Source: an uncultured Pedosphaera sp. | GTDB lineage: Bacteria; Verrucomicrobiota; Verrucomicrobiia; Limisphaerales; Pedosphaeraceae | Direction: 5' to 3' | NCBI GenBank assembly: GCA_903918755.1 | Contig: CAIXFN010000101.1 | Coordinates: forward strand, 1-64,000 | DNA length: 64,000 nt | Part shown: positions 18,201 to 26,005 of the stretch, in pieces | Layout of the letters: each line of letters opens with the position of its first letter | Numbering within the stretch: the stretch's first letter is position 1 | Program-made: the position numbers and the translations under genes | Notes under the pieces: generated by a model | Told to the model about the DNA's origin: nothing | The model's input: only the letters and a program-made list of their open reading frames with translations | Database searches by the model: none

Positions 18201-18561
18201 GTTCGGTGGGGACCGGCCGGTGCGCGCGCAGGAAAAGGAATGCCAGTTCCTCCAGGCGAGCCTTGCCGAGGACCGCCATCATGCGCGGCCACCAATCCTC
18301 CCCGGGAAAATCCCGCCGGGAAAGCGACAGGTTTTCGAAATAATCCTCCAGCAGGAGCCAGGCCCGCTGGGAATCCTCGCAAGCGGCAAACTGGTTGAGG
18401 GTTTCCTGGCGCTGGGCCACCGCCGCCTTGGAATCCGCGAGTTCGCGGCGCAAGTCGGCGAGCGCGCCATACGTCTTTGAGAGTACCGTATGATGTGCGT
18501 CGTACTTGGTCGCCGCCGGTGAGCGCAAGGCGTTCCCGGTCCGTAACGAAAGTTTGGCCAT
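15295..18561 (-). CDS. SNF2-family DNA translocase/ATPase
   Basis: From the ATG at 18561 (MAKLSLRTG; a TTG eight codons earlier is less likely) the protein has 1088 aa. The C-terminal 480 residues form an SNF2 motor: 'LADDMGLGKT' (Walker A, about residue 650), 'VILDEAQFIKN' (DEAQ box, about 750), 'LLALTGTPLENRL', and 'RSHRIGQ' (motif VI, about 1028), followed by a typical 'APGTVEEKIWELQQSK' stretch. The N-terminal 600 residues are poorly conserved and helical. These proteins remodel DNA-protein complexes; bacterial ones are often tied to repair or RNA polymerase recycling. No restriction-modification or defence partner lies nearby. It is transcribed from the promoter at 18623-18651. Confidence 0.92.
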   Translation of the reverse strand: MAKLSLRTGNALRSPAATKYDAHHTVLSKTYGALADLRRELADSKAAVAQRQETLNQFAACEDSQRAWLLLEDYFENLSLSRRDFPGEDWWPRMMAVLGKARLEELAFLFLRAHRPVPTELVANANLDHFAEVEEAEQESRLVQQLEQWLSPPTPAHLDSPRAILRVLCRPLADTDHPARRRLAVQFQLFRSRTGEKHKSLAELVELTTRAAHEQELFQPNDWEFIQWLADTHGAREDSDGTLLLTDVELLHWLARWGQGHRLELATGPGSLKFLGQVAELTPHLETGEVELLFTQRLTLPGGETHPLTEVQFFSSRPPLALVGLNFYLLRNAPPPSLLEHWAGKPSLPVRKLSHRLLKQLRKHHSVPGVDWSQLCVAHSAQPQFIFELLDETVRLRLLARSERDQSLWVWNGHDWQPDAKHQSTAEKPEILDDPRLEPVTQWLRQLDWFTPEPGLWVGDATEAFLSTLATAWPDRPADAEYLGNPAFHRLFLMPRQLRPRVMIKGTGIDWLAVSAEWEQEGLKLTAADLQRLQTATGRFVKLPDSGWVELDSAAVQSAHETMADLGVEGLIPVPHRIGIEQAAHLDEAGWQRFADSPQAQGLRDQLKEFKGTPPTPLPASVAAELRPYQKEGFDFLCHLSRLRLGGILADDMGLGKTLQTLAWLAWLREQDGPAPKPSLVICPASVLHNWRREANRFTPHLQVLVLESGAARHNLRKQIPQHDLIVTNYALLRRDLEALQKFAFHAVILDEAQFIKNPAAQVTQSVKQLKADHLLALTGTPLENRLLDLWSIVDFVQPGYLGNQEHFSQTYEPRGDGVESAQRIARRRLSAKLRPLMLRRLKQRVAKDLPDRIEERRDCQLGDDQRKLYLAELRRSREQVFQVVSDRGLNQSKIHVLAALTRLRQICCHPQLVGNDAASGKTDTLFELLEPLLTEGQKVLVFSQFVQVLKLLEAECQQRQIKTFLLTGQTKQRQEVVSAFQAEPGAAVFLLSLRAAGTGLNLTNASYVVLYDPWWNPAVEAQAIDRSHRIGQVNTVNAYRLIAPGTVEEKIWELQQSKAQTIADVLGEEGFARSLSKTDLEYLFAED

Positions 18562-18622
18562 CTGGTTGGTCACCCCAAGGGGCAACGGTCAATCATCACA
18601 ACCAACTTGGTCGGTCGGGTCA

Positions 18623-18651
18623 ATTATAAAGCACCGGATTTGGATTGTTAA
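18623..18651 (-). promoter_or_regulatory. Sigma-70-type promoter of the SNF2 gene
   Basis: On the minus strand TTAACA (18651-18646, 5 of 6 to consensus) is followed after exactly 17 nt by TATAAT (18628-18623, 6 of 6). Transcription should start near 18616, leaving a leader of about 55 nt with GGTTGG repeats before the ATG at 18561. It is the best promoter found in the window. Confidence 0.65.
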
Positions 18652-18723
18652 ATCCGCGCTTCGCGGCCTAAAATGCTTGACCGCGGGGGGCGAAGGGGGC
18701 GGGGGATGTAAAACCGGGGGCCA

Positions 18724-18745
18724 AGTTTCCGGTTGCCCGGAAACT
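18724..18745. repeat. Perfect 9-bp hairpin (AGTTTCCGG/CCGGAAACT)
   Basis: AGTTTCCGG and CCGGAAACT are separated by the 4-nt loop TTGC. It lies in the spacer between the divergent SNF2 and DUF486 genes and lacks a T-tract, so it is not an obvious terminator. It may be a dispersed palindrome or a protein-binding site. Confidence 0.5.
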
Positions 18746-18802
18746 GCGGCTCAGAGGGGCGCCGTTCCGTCCCAACCCGACCCCCAATATCAAGCTTGAA
18801 TT

Positions 18803-19159
18803 ATGACGGGAATCACACAAACACGCTGGCTGCCGATCTTGTTGCTGGTGGGCTCAAATTTGTTCATGACGGTGGCCTGGTATGGCCACTTGAAATTCAA
18901 AAGCGCCCCCATCTGGCGGGTCATTTTCATCAGTTGGGGGATTGCCCTCTGTGAATACATCCTCCAAGTGCCCGCCAACCGATGGGGCAGTTCGGTTTAT
19001 ACGGCCACCCAGTTAAAGATCATGCAGGAGGTCATCACTTTGGTGGTGTTTTGCGGGTTTGCCGTGCTTTACCTCGGGGAGAAGGTGCGCTGGAATCATG
19101 CCGCCGCCTTTCTTTGCATCCTGGGCGCGGTGGCCTTCACCTTCCTGCCGAAGAACTGA
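18803..19159 (+). CDS. DUF486-family small membrane protein
   Basis: This 118-aa protein has four hydrophobic helices and the family landmarks 'MTVAWYGHLKF', 'EYILQVPANR' and 'AVLYLGEKVRW', followed by 'LCILGAVAFTFLPKN'. DUF486 proteins are short relatives of the drug/metabolite transporter fold; transport is presumed and the substrate unknown. It is a single gene, divergent from SNF2 and convergent with the pseudopilin gene 24 nt downstream. Confidence 0.9.
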   Translation: MTGITQTRWLPILLLVGSNLFMTVAWYGHLKFKSAPIWRVIFISWGIALCEYILQVPANRWGSSVYTATQLKIMQEVITLVVFCGFAVLYLGEKVRWNHAAAFLCILGAVAFTFLPKN

Positions 19160-19183
19160 GGTCGCCGTCCTGCCGCCCCCGAT

Positions 19184-20002
19184 TCAGCGGGGGCCGGTCG
19201 TGCGCTGGGCCAACCAGACGTAATCGTTGGGCGAGATTCCGGGGACAATCGGTACCGGATGGCCGGTGCGATTGAGCGTGGCGGCGTCCCGCCAATGGTG
19301 GATTTCGGAGTGACCGTCGGCGAAGGACAACGCTCCGGAACCATTGTGGTAGCTGGCCGGGCAATCGTTCATCGCGCCGTTGGCCGGCATCCGGGTGGTG
19401 CCGAGCGGCATCAGGTGAACCAAATAACCGTCATTTAGAGTGGGGCACTCATCGGTGAAAACCCAGCGGTTGGCCGGATCATCGATTTGGCCGAGATTCC
19501 GATACTCCCGCCAGGTGGCCAGGGCGTCGGTGATTTGATACCACTCCGTGCCATCCGCAAAGCCGCCCATGAAGGCATTCATCGAAATGCTGCGCACCCG
19601 CGGCAGCTTGAGGGAGATGTCCATGGTCCGGTCGCCCGGACACTTGAACAATGCGGGCGCGCGAAAATAGGGTCCCAACAAAGCCTTGGTGAAGAGCAGG
19701 GTGTTCGTGTTGTCGGGAGTGGACGCGTCAAATTGCAAGGCCCCCACGCACCAGCTCCGGGTGGGATCCGTTTCGAGGACGGTGTTGAACACGAGATGGC
19801 CGCCAAAATCATCGGCATATAACCGCCAGGCCAGCATCACCTGCCGGAGGTTGTTCAGGCATTGCAGGCTTTGCGCCCGGACCTTGGCCTTGCTCAACGC
19901 CGGGAGCAGGAGGGCTGCCAGGATGGCGATGATGGCCAGCACCACGAGCAATTCCACCAAAGTGAATCCGGCACGGCGGGAACGCGGGAAAGGCGGCTTC
20001 AT
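19184..20002 (-). CDS. Type II/IV pseudopilin-like protein with H-X9-DG motif
   Basis: I start at the ATG at 20002 (272 aa), since it sits directly before the basic leader [12 protein letters not shown]. The type III signal '[33 protein letters not shown]' region is complete: cleavage Gly, then Phe, and Glu at +5. A soluble domain with paired Cys and Tyr/Trp follows. Near the end is '[12 protein letters not shown]', the H-X9-DG motif common in PVC-phylum pseudopilins. These genes occur in dozens per genome in these bacteria, and their roles are poorly known: secretion or surface display is inferred. The HExxH gene is directly upstream, only 24 nt away, so they share a transcript. Confidence 0.92.
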   Translation of the reverse strand: MKPPFPRSRRAGFTLVELLVVLAIIAILAALLLPALSKAKVRAQSLQCLNNLRQVMLAWRLYADDFGGHLVFNTVLETDPTRSWCVGALQFDASTPDNTNTLLFTKALLGPYFRAPALFKCPGDRTMDISLKLPRVRSISMNAFMGGFADGTEWYQITDALATWREYRNLGQIDDPANRWVFTDECPTLNDGYLVHLMPLGTTRMPANGAMNDCPASYHNGSGALSFADGHSEIHHWRDAATLNRTGHPVPIVPGISPNDYVWLAQRTTGPR

Positions 20003-20026
20003 GGCGCAATCCGGCGGGCGCACACG

Positions 20027-21016
20027 TCACAACCCGGGCGGGGAAGGGCGACGATAGGGCGCGAAAATTTCCTTCATCTCCGCGATGATTCGCGGCGTGG
20101 CGAGATTCGTGCGGTTGTTGAGCAGCAGCACGAAATTATCCGCCAGGATTTCATCCGGATGGATCACATAGCGGGTGTTGCGGCCCGTCTGCTCGGTAAA
20201 TCCGGTCACTTCCCGGAGCGACAGCAGCCGGGGATGACCGGCAGTCAGTTTGGGGTGCCATTGGCCTCCGGCATTTTCCACCTCGAGGAGGCGGAAAAAA
20301 CTGAAGGGATTCACCACGTTCGTATAGGTAAAATTGGCCGGCGCGAACAAATCGGGCACCACGTTCAGGGTTTCGTCATGGTTCGTCACCTGCAGGCGCC
20401 AACCGTTTTGGACCCCATCCGGATTCGTCCATAACCTTCCGGCCAATTCTGCGGGGACGGGGACCTCATTAATGCGTTGGAATCCGATGACGCCGTAGAG
20501 CTTTTCGCGCAGTTCGGGGTTCGCCCGCGAGAGGACATGGAACAGTTCATGTTGCAGGATGTCCGGACTGAGCGACCGCAACATGCTCACTGGTTGGATA
20601 ATCGCATTTTGCCGGGTATAATCGGCGTCGATCTCCTCGTGGCCCGTGGATTTGATGAGCCAAATCGTTTCGGGAAAGGGCAAATGCCAGGGCGCGAGGC
20701 GTTGTGCCACCGTTTGGAGCGCCCGGGTCAGGCGGTTGGTTTCTTCCGGCGTCCAGGCGAGCACATTGGTGCGGGCGAATTCCAGAAACTCCCGCTCGGA
20801 GACCGCCCGATTCGTCACCATCCGCGCCGCCCGTTCAAAGGGGGTGAGCGCGGCGATGAAATCATCCCGGGTGCCCAGAATCCGATTGCCCGTCGCGGGA
20901 TCGACGAACTGGACCGTCACCTTCCCACCGAGCGCCACGCCGTCCGCCGCCCGGGTGGCAGCCACGGTCAGGGAGAGGCTGCAACCCAGGGCGACGAGGA
21001 ACCGGATGGCGTTCAT
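20027..21016 (-). CDS. Secreted HExxH zinc-protease-like protein
   Basis: This 329-aa protein has a signal peptide (1-24, cleavage near TRAADG) and a gluzincin-like zinc motif HELFH at 156-160 in the context 'SPDILQHELFHVLSRANP'. Late in the protein 'YVIHPDEILADNFVLL' has a plausible third zinc ligand (Glu) and a following Asp/Asn. The fold outside the motif does not match a family I can name. It sits between the GDP-mannose epimerase-like gene (12 nt upstream) and the pseudopilin gene (24 nt downstream) on one transcript. Zinc-peptidase activity is inferred from the motif alone. Confidence 0.7.
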   Translation of the reverse strand: MNAIRFLVALGCSLSLTVAATRAADGVALGGKVTVQFVDPATGNRILGTRDDFIAALTPFERAARMVTNRAVSEREFLEFARTNVLAWTPEETNRLTRALQTVAQRLAPWHLPFPETIWLIKSTGHEEIDADYTRQNAIIQPVSMLRSLSPDILQHELFHVLSRANPELREKLYGVIGFQRINEVPVPAELAGRLWTNPDGVQNGWRLQVTNHDETLNVVPDLFAPANFTYTNVVNPFSFFRLLEVENAGGQWHPKLTAGHPRLLSLREVTGFTEQTGRNTRYVIHPDEILADNFVLLLNNRTNLATPRIIAEMKEIFAPYRRPSPPGL

Positions 21017-21028
21017 GGTTCGGGCGCG

Positions 21029-22072
21029 TTATTCCACCACGCGGTGACCGGCTTTGCGGGCCTCCACCTGGGTCTTGATCCAGTCGTAAGTGGCTTTGAG
21101 ACCGACGTCGAGCGAGGTGTCCGGTTCCCAACCGAGGACCTGCTTGATGAAAGTGTTATCGCTGTTGCGGCCGGCGACGCCGCGGGGGGCGTCCAATTTG
21201 TAGTGGCGTTTGAGGGTGACGCCGGCAATTTTTTCGACCCGGGTGACCAGTTCGTTGATGGTGACGAGTTCGCTGGAGCCGAGATTAATCGGGGTGGCGA
21301 TCAAGTTTTCGCAATGGGTGATGCTGTCAATGCCGCGCAGGCAGTCATCGATATACATGAAGCTGCGCTGCTGGGAGCCGTCGCCCCAGATCTGGATCGA
21401 GAGGTCATTGCGGTCAATGGCTTCAATGACCTTGCGACAGATCGCGGCGGGGGCTTTTTCGCGGCCACCGTCCCAAGTGCCGTTGGGGCCGTATACGTTA
21501 TGGAAACGGGCGATGAAAGTTTTCAAACCACGTTCCGCCCAATACTCCTGGCAGAACATTTCGGACAACAATTTTTCCCAGCCGTAGCCGCGTTCCGCCA
21601 TGGCGGGGTAGGCGTCGGTTTCCTTCAAGGCGCGGACTTGGCCGTCCTTCTGGAGTTCGGTATTATATGCGCAAGCGGAGGAGGAAAAGAAGAAGCGCCG
21701 TGCGCCGGCCTGCCAGGCGGCTTCCACCATGTGGGTATTGACGAGGATGCTGCGCAGGCATTCCACGCGAAAACGCTCGATGAAGCCCATGCCGCCCATA
21801 TCCGCCGCCAGGTTATAGACTTCGACAGCGCCTTCGCAGGCCCGTTTGCAATTATCCTCGTGGCTGAGGTCCAGGGTCAAATTCTGGACGCCGGGCACCC
21901 GCTGATACCATTCGGGAACCGGTTTGCGATCGACTCCACGGATGTTGGTGAAGCCCTGTTCACGAAAGCGACGGGCCAAAGCGCCGCCAATAAAGCCGCC
22001 GGCACCGCCAATGACGATCAAATCGTCCCGTTTCAATTCCGGACCCTTTTCCACAATTCTTTGTTTTTCCAC
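21029..22072 (-). CDS. NAD-dependent epimerase, GDP-mannose 3,5-epimerase-like
   Basis: An open frame continues to 22252, but the first 60 codons lack family similarity. I choose GTG at 22072 (347 aa); GTG at 22054 is also possible. The protein has the Rossmann motif 'GGAGGFIG' (22-29), the catalytic pair Tyr163/Lys167 in 'YGWEKL', and 'SSSACAYN' with Cys134. Long stretches, such as 'ADMGGMGFIE', 'FHNVYGPNGTWDGGREKAPA' and 'GVAGRNSDNTFIK', match the plant GDP-mannose 3,5-epimerase (GME), which makes GDP-L-galactose and GDP-L-gulose. A role in L-sugar exopolysaccharide or capsule is likely, but the exact product is inferred. Confidence 0.85.
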   Translation of the reverse strand: MEKQRIVEKGPELKRDDLIVIGGAGGFIGGALARRFREQGFTNIRGVDRKPVPEWYQRVPGVQNLTLDLSHEDNCKRACEGAVEVYNLAADMGGMGFIERFRVECLRSILVNTHMVEAAWQAGARRFFFSSSACAYNTELQKDGQVRALKETDAYPAMAERGYGWEKLLSEMFCQEYWAERGLKTFIARFHNVYGPNGTWDGGREKAPAAICRKVIEAIDRNDLSIQIWGDGSQQRSFMYIDDCLRGIDSITHCENLIATPINLGSSELVTINELVTRVEKIAGVTLKRHYKLDAPRGVAGRNSDNTFIKQVLGWEPDTSLDVGLKATYDWIKTQVEARKAGHRVVE

Positions 22073-22443
22073 GATATTTAACAATGCTTTGGGTTTTACT
22101 GCATCGGCAACGCCGGGAAGATGCCTGACGTTGACCGCCAAGACAAGTGGGGATTGGCGGGGGCGGGCAAACGGGCAAACCCGGAGAGTCGTTACGAATT
22201 GGGCGCCAGGTTGTAAAGGCGGCGGGCGCCGGAATATGGGATTGTTTGACACATGAACCGGTTGCTGCTAACGATTGCAAGAAGCGCAAAGGGAAGTCCG
22301 GCCGGCGGGCCACCTGCGGCGCGGGCAATGGCTAGGAGACGGTTTTTCAGTGCCCGAAAGCGCGCCGGAAGCGGTTTTCGGAGCCCAGTTGGCAGCCGGG
22401 CGGAGCGCCGGGAAAACAGCGGTAAACTCAACCAGACCACACC

Positions 22444-23199
22444 ATGTTTCGTGCAATAAAAAGATTCTTCATCTGGCTCGGCCTGACGGCCGAAAAGGCA
22501 ACCGAAACCGACGCGATCAACCAGGCGGTGGTGGAGCGCGGCATCCGCGATTCCAAGGCCAAGGCGGACAAGGCGCACTATGCCAACGGGCAACTGGCGG
22601 GACAGGTGGCGCTGCTCAAGGATCAGGTGAAACGCCAGGAACGGCAGCGCAGCGATCTTCAGGGCATGCTCCAGGCGGCGGCGGCGTCTAATGATGAGAC
22701 CAATGGCGCCCATTATGCCGAGGAACTGGCGGCTTTGGAGGCGGAGCTGGAGGATAACAAGTCCCAGTTGACCAACCTGGAGGAGTTATATCAGCAGAAC
22801 ACCTTGATCATCGCGCAAAGTCTGCGCGAAATTCAGAAGTTCCAACGGGAATTCGAGACCGTCAAGGCGCGGGTGGCAACCGGCCGCTCGCTGGAGAATC
22901 TGGCCGGAATCATGAAGAGTTCGATCACGGAACTGCAGGGGATGATGGGTGGGGAATTGGGCCAGTCGATGCAACAATTGCGCCAATCCGCCGCGGGCGG
23001 GGAAGGCCAGATGCGCGCCACCCTGGACCTGGCGAAAGAGATGGGTTCGGGGATCTCCCGCCAACAAGAGCTGCGTAAGACTCGCGGATCAATGCTCTTC
23101 CAGGAGTATAAAAAGAAGATGGGTATGGTGCAGCCCGATGCGGCGGCGACGACCGCCCCCGCGGTGGAAAAACCCGCCCGCCAGAAGATCGTGGAGTGA
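22444..23199 (+). CDS. pspA: PspA/IM30-like coiled-coil protein
   Basis: This 251-aa protein is mostly alpha-helical: a short N-terminal helix (MFRAIKRFFIWLGLTAEKATE) like the membrane-binding amphipathic helix of PspA, then long heptad-like helices ('KADKAHYANGQLAGQVALLKDQVKRQERQR', 'ALEAELEDNKSQLTNLEELYQ'). It ends in a variable, Pro/Ala-rich tail. Members of the PspA/IM30/ESCRT-III family repair or buffer the inner membrane under stress. Assignment is by architecture and composition rather than a diagnostic motif. It is divergent from the epimerase gene and precedes the phospholipase D-like gene; the hairpin at 23212 may terminate it. Confidence 0.75.
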   Translation: MFRAIKRFFIWLGLTAEKATETDAINQAVVERGIRDSKAKADKAHYANGQLAGQVALLKDQVKRQERQRSDLQGMLQAAAASNDETNGAHYAEELAALEAELEDNKSQLTNLEELYQQNTLIIAQSLREIQKFQREFETVKARVATGRSLENLAGIMKSSITELQGMMGGELGQSMQQLRQSAAGGEGQMRATLDLAKEMGSGISRQQELRKTRGSMLFQEYKKKMGMVQPDAAATTAPAVEKPARQKIVE

Positions 23200-23211
23200 T
23201 TCCGGGTTGGG

Positions 23212-23240
23212 ATCAGGGTGCCGGCTGGCGGCGCCCTGAT
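23212..23240 (+). terminator. Hairpin after pspA
   Basis: An 11-bp stem (ATCAGGGTGCC against GGCGCCCTGAT, with one G-T wobble) closes a 7-nt loop just 12 nt after the pspA stop. There is no T-tract, so it may be a pause or a weak or factor-dependent terminator. Confidence 0.4.
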
Positions 23241-23275
23241 TGACGGCGAGAGTTTCGTCGATTAGATAAGGACGC

Positions 23276-25336
23276 GTGCAGGCGCGCCACCAGAACTCCC
23301 CCCTCCCGCCACGGCTTCTCCCCGGATTGCTGACCGGGCTTTTGCTATTGGTTTTGGCTGGATGCTCCACCTCCGGGCAGCGGAGTCGTTACCTGGTCCA
23401 AGTCGAGCCCGCCAGCCTCACCAACCTTTTGGTATACGTGCGCGGCACCAACCTGCAGGTCCGCATTCCCGTGCGGGGGTTGGATGCCTATGCACATGCG
23501 AGTTGGCCGGCTCCGGGTCCGGGAACGCTGACCTATCAGCACCGCTTCGCGGTGCTTACCTTCGATAAACAGCCGCACGCCGAGCTGGCGGCCGCCGTGA
23601 AGCGCACCAACCAGGTGGCCGTGCGTGATGCCCGGCACTGGCAGGACCTGGTTCGGGGAATCTTCGAGGCACTGGTGCCGGCGGCGGCGGGTCATGGGGC
23701 GATTGTTCTCGTGGAAAGTCGTGAAATGGTGGTTTTCCACGATGCCAGCGGCAAACTTGGGGTGGTGAAGCTGGAAGACAAGCCCCCAGGCGTCATCGTG
23801 GACCAGACCTTCAACGATGCGGACTTTTCCCGGGAAGCCATCAAGCTGCTGCAGGCCGGGGTCAATGCCATTTCGCCGGGCGAGAATCAGTATTTGTTTG
23901 TCACTGGCGAGGACCCCGCGTTCGTCCTCATCGATGTGTCCCAAAAATTGATTGTTTTTTTGAGTTACCCGCGGGATCCGGAAATGCTGCCCTTTGAAGT
24001 GCCGGGATGGTTCGCGGTGCGGGCGTTGAACTCGCTCTTCCTCAAAAGCCTGGTGGTGACCGCGGTGAAAAATCCGGTTACCCTCGTGAGTCGCGGGGTG
24101 TGGCAGATTGGCACCTCCAGCGCCGCGGCGCTGCAAGCCGGGACGGAGACGACCTCCGACCCCATCCCGCCGCTGGCCGACGGACCGGGCATGGATTTGG
24201 CCGCTTGGGAAGCCCGGTTGGACCATTTGGTTGCCGCCCGGCGGTTCAAAGGCAAAATCGATTTCTTCATCGATGGGGAGCGGTTTTTTCCCGCCCTCAT
24301 CCAGTCGCTGGAAGCCGCCCGGGAAACCATTGATTTCGCGGTGTACATCTTCGACAACGACGATTACGCGGTGAAAATCGCGGACTTGTTGAAGCGGCGT
24401 TCCGCCCAGGTGCGGGTCCGGGTTTTGCTGGACGCGATGGGATCGCTTTTCGCGGGGCAGTTTAGCGGGCACACACGGGCACCCGTGGACTTCCTGCCGC
24501 CGGGTGACATTATATCCTATCTCGAAGCGGGATCCCGGGCGCGCGCGCGCTCGGCTTCCAATCCCTGGCTGACGGCCGATCATCGGAAGTGCATCATCCT
24601 GGATGGCCGGGAAGCCTACCTCGGCGGGATGAATATCGGGCGCGAGTACCGGTATGAGTGGCACGACATGATGGTGGGATTGAAGGGGCCGATTGTGGGA
24701 CGACTGGAAAAAGATTTTAGCGAGGCCTGGGTTCATGCCGGGCCCTTCGGGGATTACGGCTACGCCTGGGTATCCCTTTTCAGCCGGCTGCATCCCCGCA
24801 AACTGGAGGTGCCCGAGGCGATCGATCTCCGCCCGCTGCGCACCGCCACCGGCAAGGTGGAGATCTACCGGGCCCAATTGGAGGCCATCCAGCGGGCCCA
24901 AAAGTATATTTATCTCGAAAACGCCTACTTCGGCGACGATACCATTCTGCGGGAATTGATCCGCGCCCGCCGGCGGGGCGTGGACGTGCGGGTGATTTTT
25001 CCGAGCGAAAATGACTATATGATCATGCAAACCCGCTGCCAGATCACCGCCAACCGGATGTTGGAAAACGGCATTCGTGTTTATGCCTACCCGGGGATGT
25101 CGCATGTAAAGGCGGCGATTTACGATGGTTGGGCGTGTGTGGGCTCGGCCAACTTCGACAAGCTGAGCCTGCGGATATCGCAGGAATTGGATGTGGGATT
25201 CTCCGATCCGACGGCGGTGGCACAATTGCGGCACGATCTGTTTGAAATCGATTTTCAGCGCAGCCAGGAGCTAAACGGGCCCGTCCCGCTCGGGTGGGAG
25301 GATTTCTTTGTCAAGGCACTGGCGGACCAGCTGTGA
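23276..25336 (+). CDS. Phospholipase D/cardiolipin synthase-like lipoprotein
   Basis: The GTG start gives a 686-aa lipoprotein: hydrophobic signal then LAGC lipobox at about residue 29. Two HKD motifs are complete: HRKCIILD from His436 with 'GGMNIGREY', and HVKAAIYD from His610 with 'GSANFDKLSL'. This is the pair expected of phospholipase D, cardiolipin synthase or endonuclease-like PLD enzymes; two motifs in one chain form one active site. Residues 40-300 form a separate N-terminal domain without recognised homology. Between the HKD motifs a Glu/Asp/Arg segment resembles PLDc_2. It is probably a lipid-headgroup-processing enzyme on the outer side of the membrane. Confidence 0.87.
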   Translation: MQARHQNSPLPPRLLPGLLTGLLLLVLAGCSTSGQRSRYLVQVEPASLTNLLVYVRGTNLQVRIPVRGLDAYAHASWPAPGPGTLTYQHRFAVLTFDKQPHAELAAAVKRTNQVAVRDARHWQDLVRGIFEALVPAAAGHGAIVLVESREMVVFHDASGKLGVVKLEDKPPGVIVDQTFNDADFSREAIKLLQAGVNAISPGENQYLFVTGEDPAFVLIDVSQKLIVFLSYPRDPEMLPFEVPGWFAVRALNSLFLKSLVVTAVKNPVTLVSRGVWQIGTSSAAALQAGTETTSDPIPPLADGPGMDLAAWEARLDHLVAARRFKGKIDFFIDGERFFPALIQSLEAARETIDFAVYIFDNDDYAVKIADLLKRRSAQVRVRVLLDAMGSLFAGQFSGHTRAPVDFLPPGDIISYLEAGSRARARSASNPWLTADHRKCIILDGREAYLGGMNIGREYRYEWHDMMVGLKGPIVGRLEKDFSEAWVHAGPFGDYGYAWVSLFSRLHPRKLEVPEAIDLRPLRTATGKVEIYRAQLEAIQRAQKYIYLENAYFGDDTILRELIRARRRGVDVRVIFPSENDYMIMQTRCQITANRMLENGIRVYAYPGMSHVKAAIYDGWACVGSANFDKLSLRISQELDVGFSDPTAVAQLRHDLFEIDFQRSQELNGPVPLGWEDFFVKALADQL

Positions 25337-25544
25337 ACCGCGCGCCCGGGTGGATCAGCAATAAATACGGGAAGGGCGCATAAGCTTTGAGAATCTGATT
25401 GCTGCAGATTCAAATGGACGGCCGGGGCGGGATGTGATAATTGCATGTTAACTTCTGAACGGCCAGCGGGCCGGACTATTTTGCGTTAATGTCGGTTCGG
25501 CAGGTGGGTGGTCGGCCTGGGGTGGTTTTGAAAGCGTTCAAATC

Positions 25545-26003
25545 ATGAATGTGTTCCGAACTGTTTTTCCCGGTTTTAGCCCCGCGATTCTCCTTCAAGC
25601 GGCGGGGTGGCTCAGTCCGCTGTGGATCCAGGGAGGAATGATGTTTTTCGAAGCACGAAAAATCGCCGTGGATCCGGACTGGGTAATGGCTTTTTTGGCG
25701 GCGAGCCTGATCCTTTGCCTGGTTCGGTTGGTGGCCAGTGGCTTGGCTGGTTTCAAGAAAGTCGTGGCCATCTTGTTTCTGACGGGTCTAACCGGGGCCT
25801 GCTGGCAATACGGCGTGCTTCAAATGGGGGATTATTGGATTATCGTGGCAAGCTTTTATCTGGCCCTGGCGGCGATATTTGACACAGACCCTTCCGCCAT
25901 TCGCGTCCTCGTGCTGACATTTTTTGCACTCCTGGGGATTGGTTTCCAGTTATCCGCGCTGAAGGCCTTCTTGGTGCTCAAGGCCAGTCTGCGAGTGGCT
26001 TGA
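25545..26003 (+). CDS. Four-helix membrane protein, family unknown
   Basis: This 152-aa protein has hydrophobic segments at about 11-30, 45-67, 71-88 and 96-147, which may form four or five membrane helices. I see no family motif. It starts at ATG after a 208-nt spacer and ends 2 nt from the convergent stop of the DUF1810 gene. It is a single gene; the function cannot be stated. Confidence 0.7.
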   Translation: MNVFRTVFPGFSPAILLQAAGWLSPLWIQGGMMFFEARKIAVDPDWVMAFLAASLILCLVRLVASGLAGFKKVVAILFLTGLTGACWQYGVLQMGDYWIIVASFYLALAAIFDTDPSAIRVLVLTFFALLGIGFQLSALKAFLVLKASLRVA

Positions 26004-26005
26004 CC

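Noticed and set aside
20477-22081. 534-codon plus-strand frame over the epimerase and HExxH genes
   Set aside because: Antisense composition artefact; both genes are well supported on the minus strand.
23345-25234. 629-codon antisense frame over the phospholipase D-like gene
   Set aside because: The plus-strand gene has a lipobox and two HKD motifs; the antisense frame has none.
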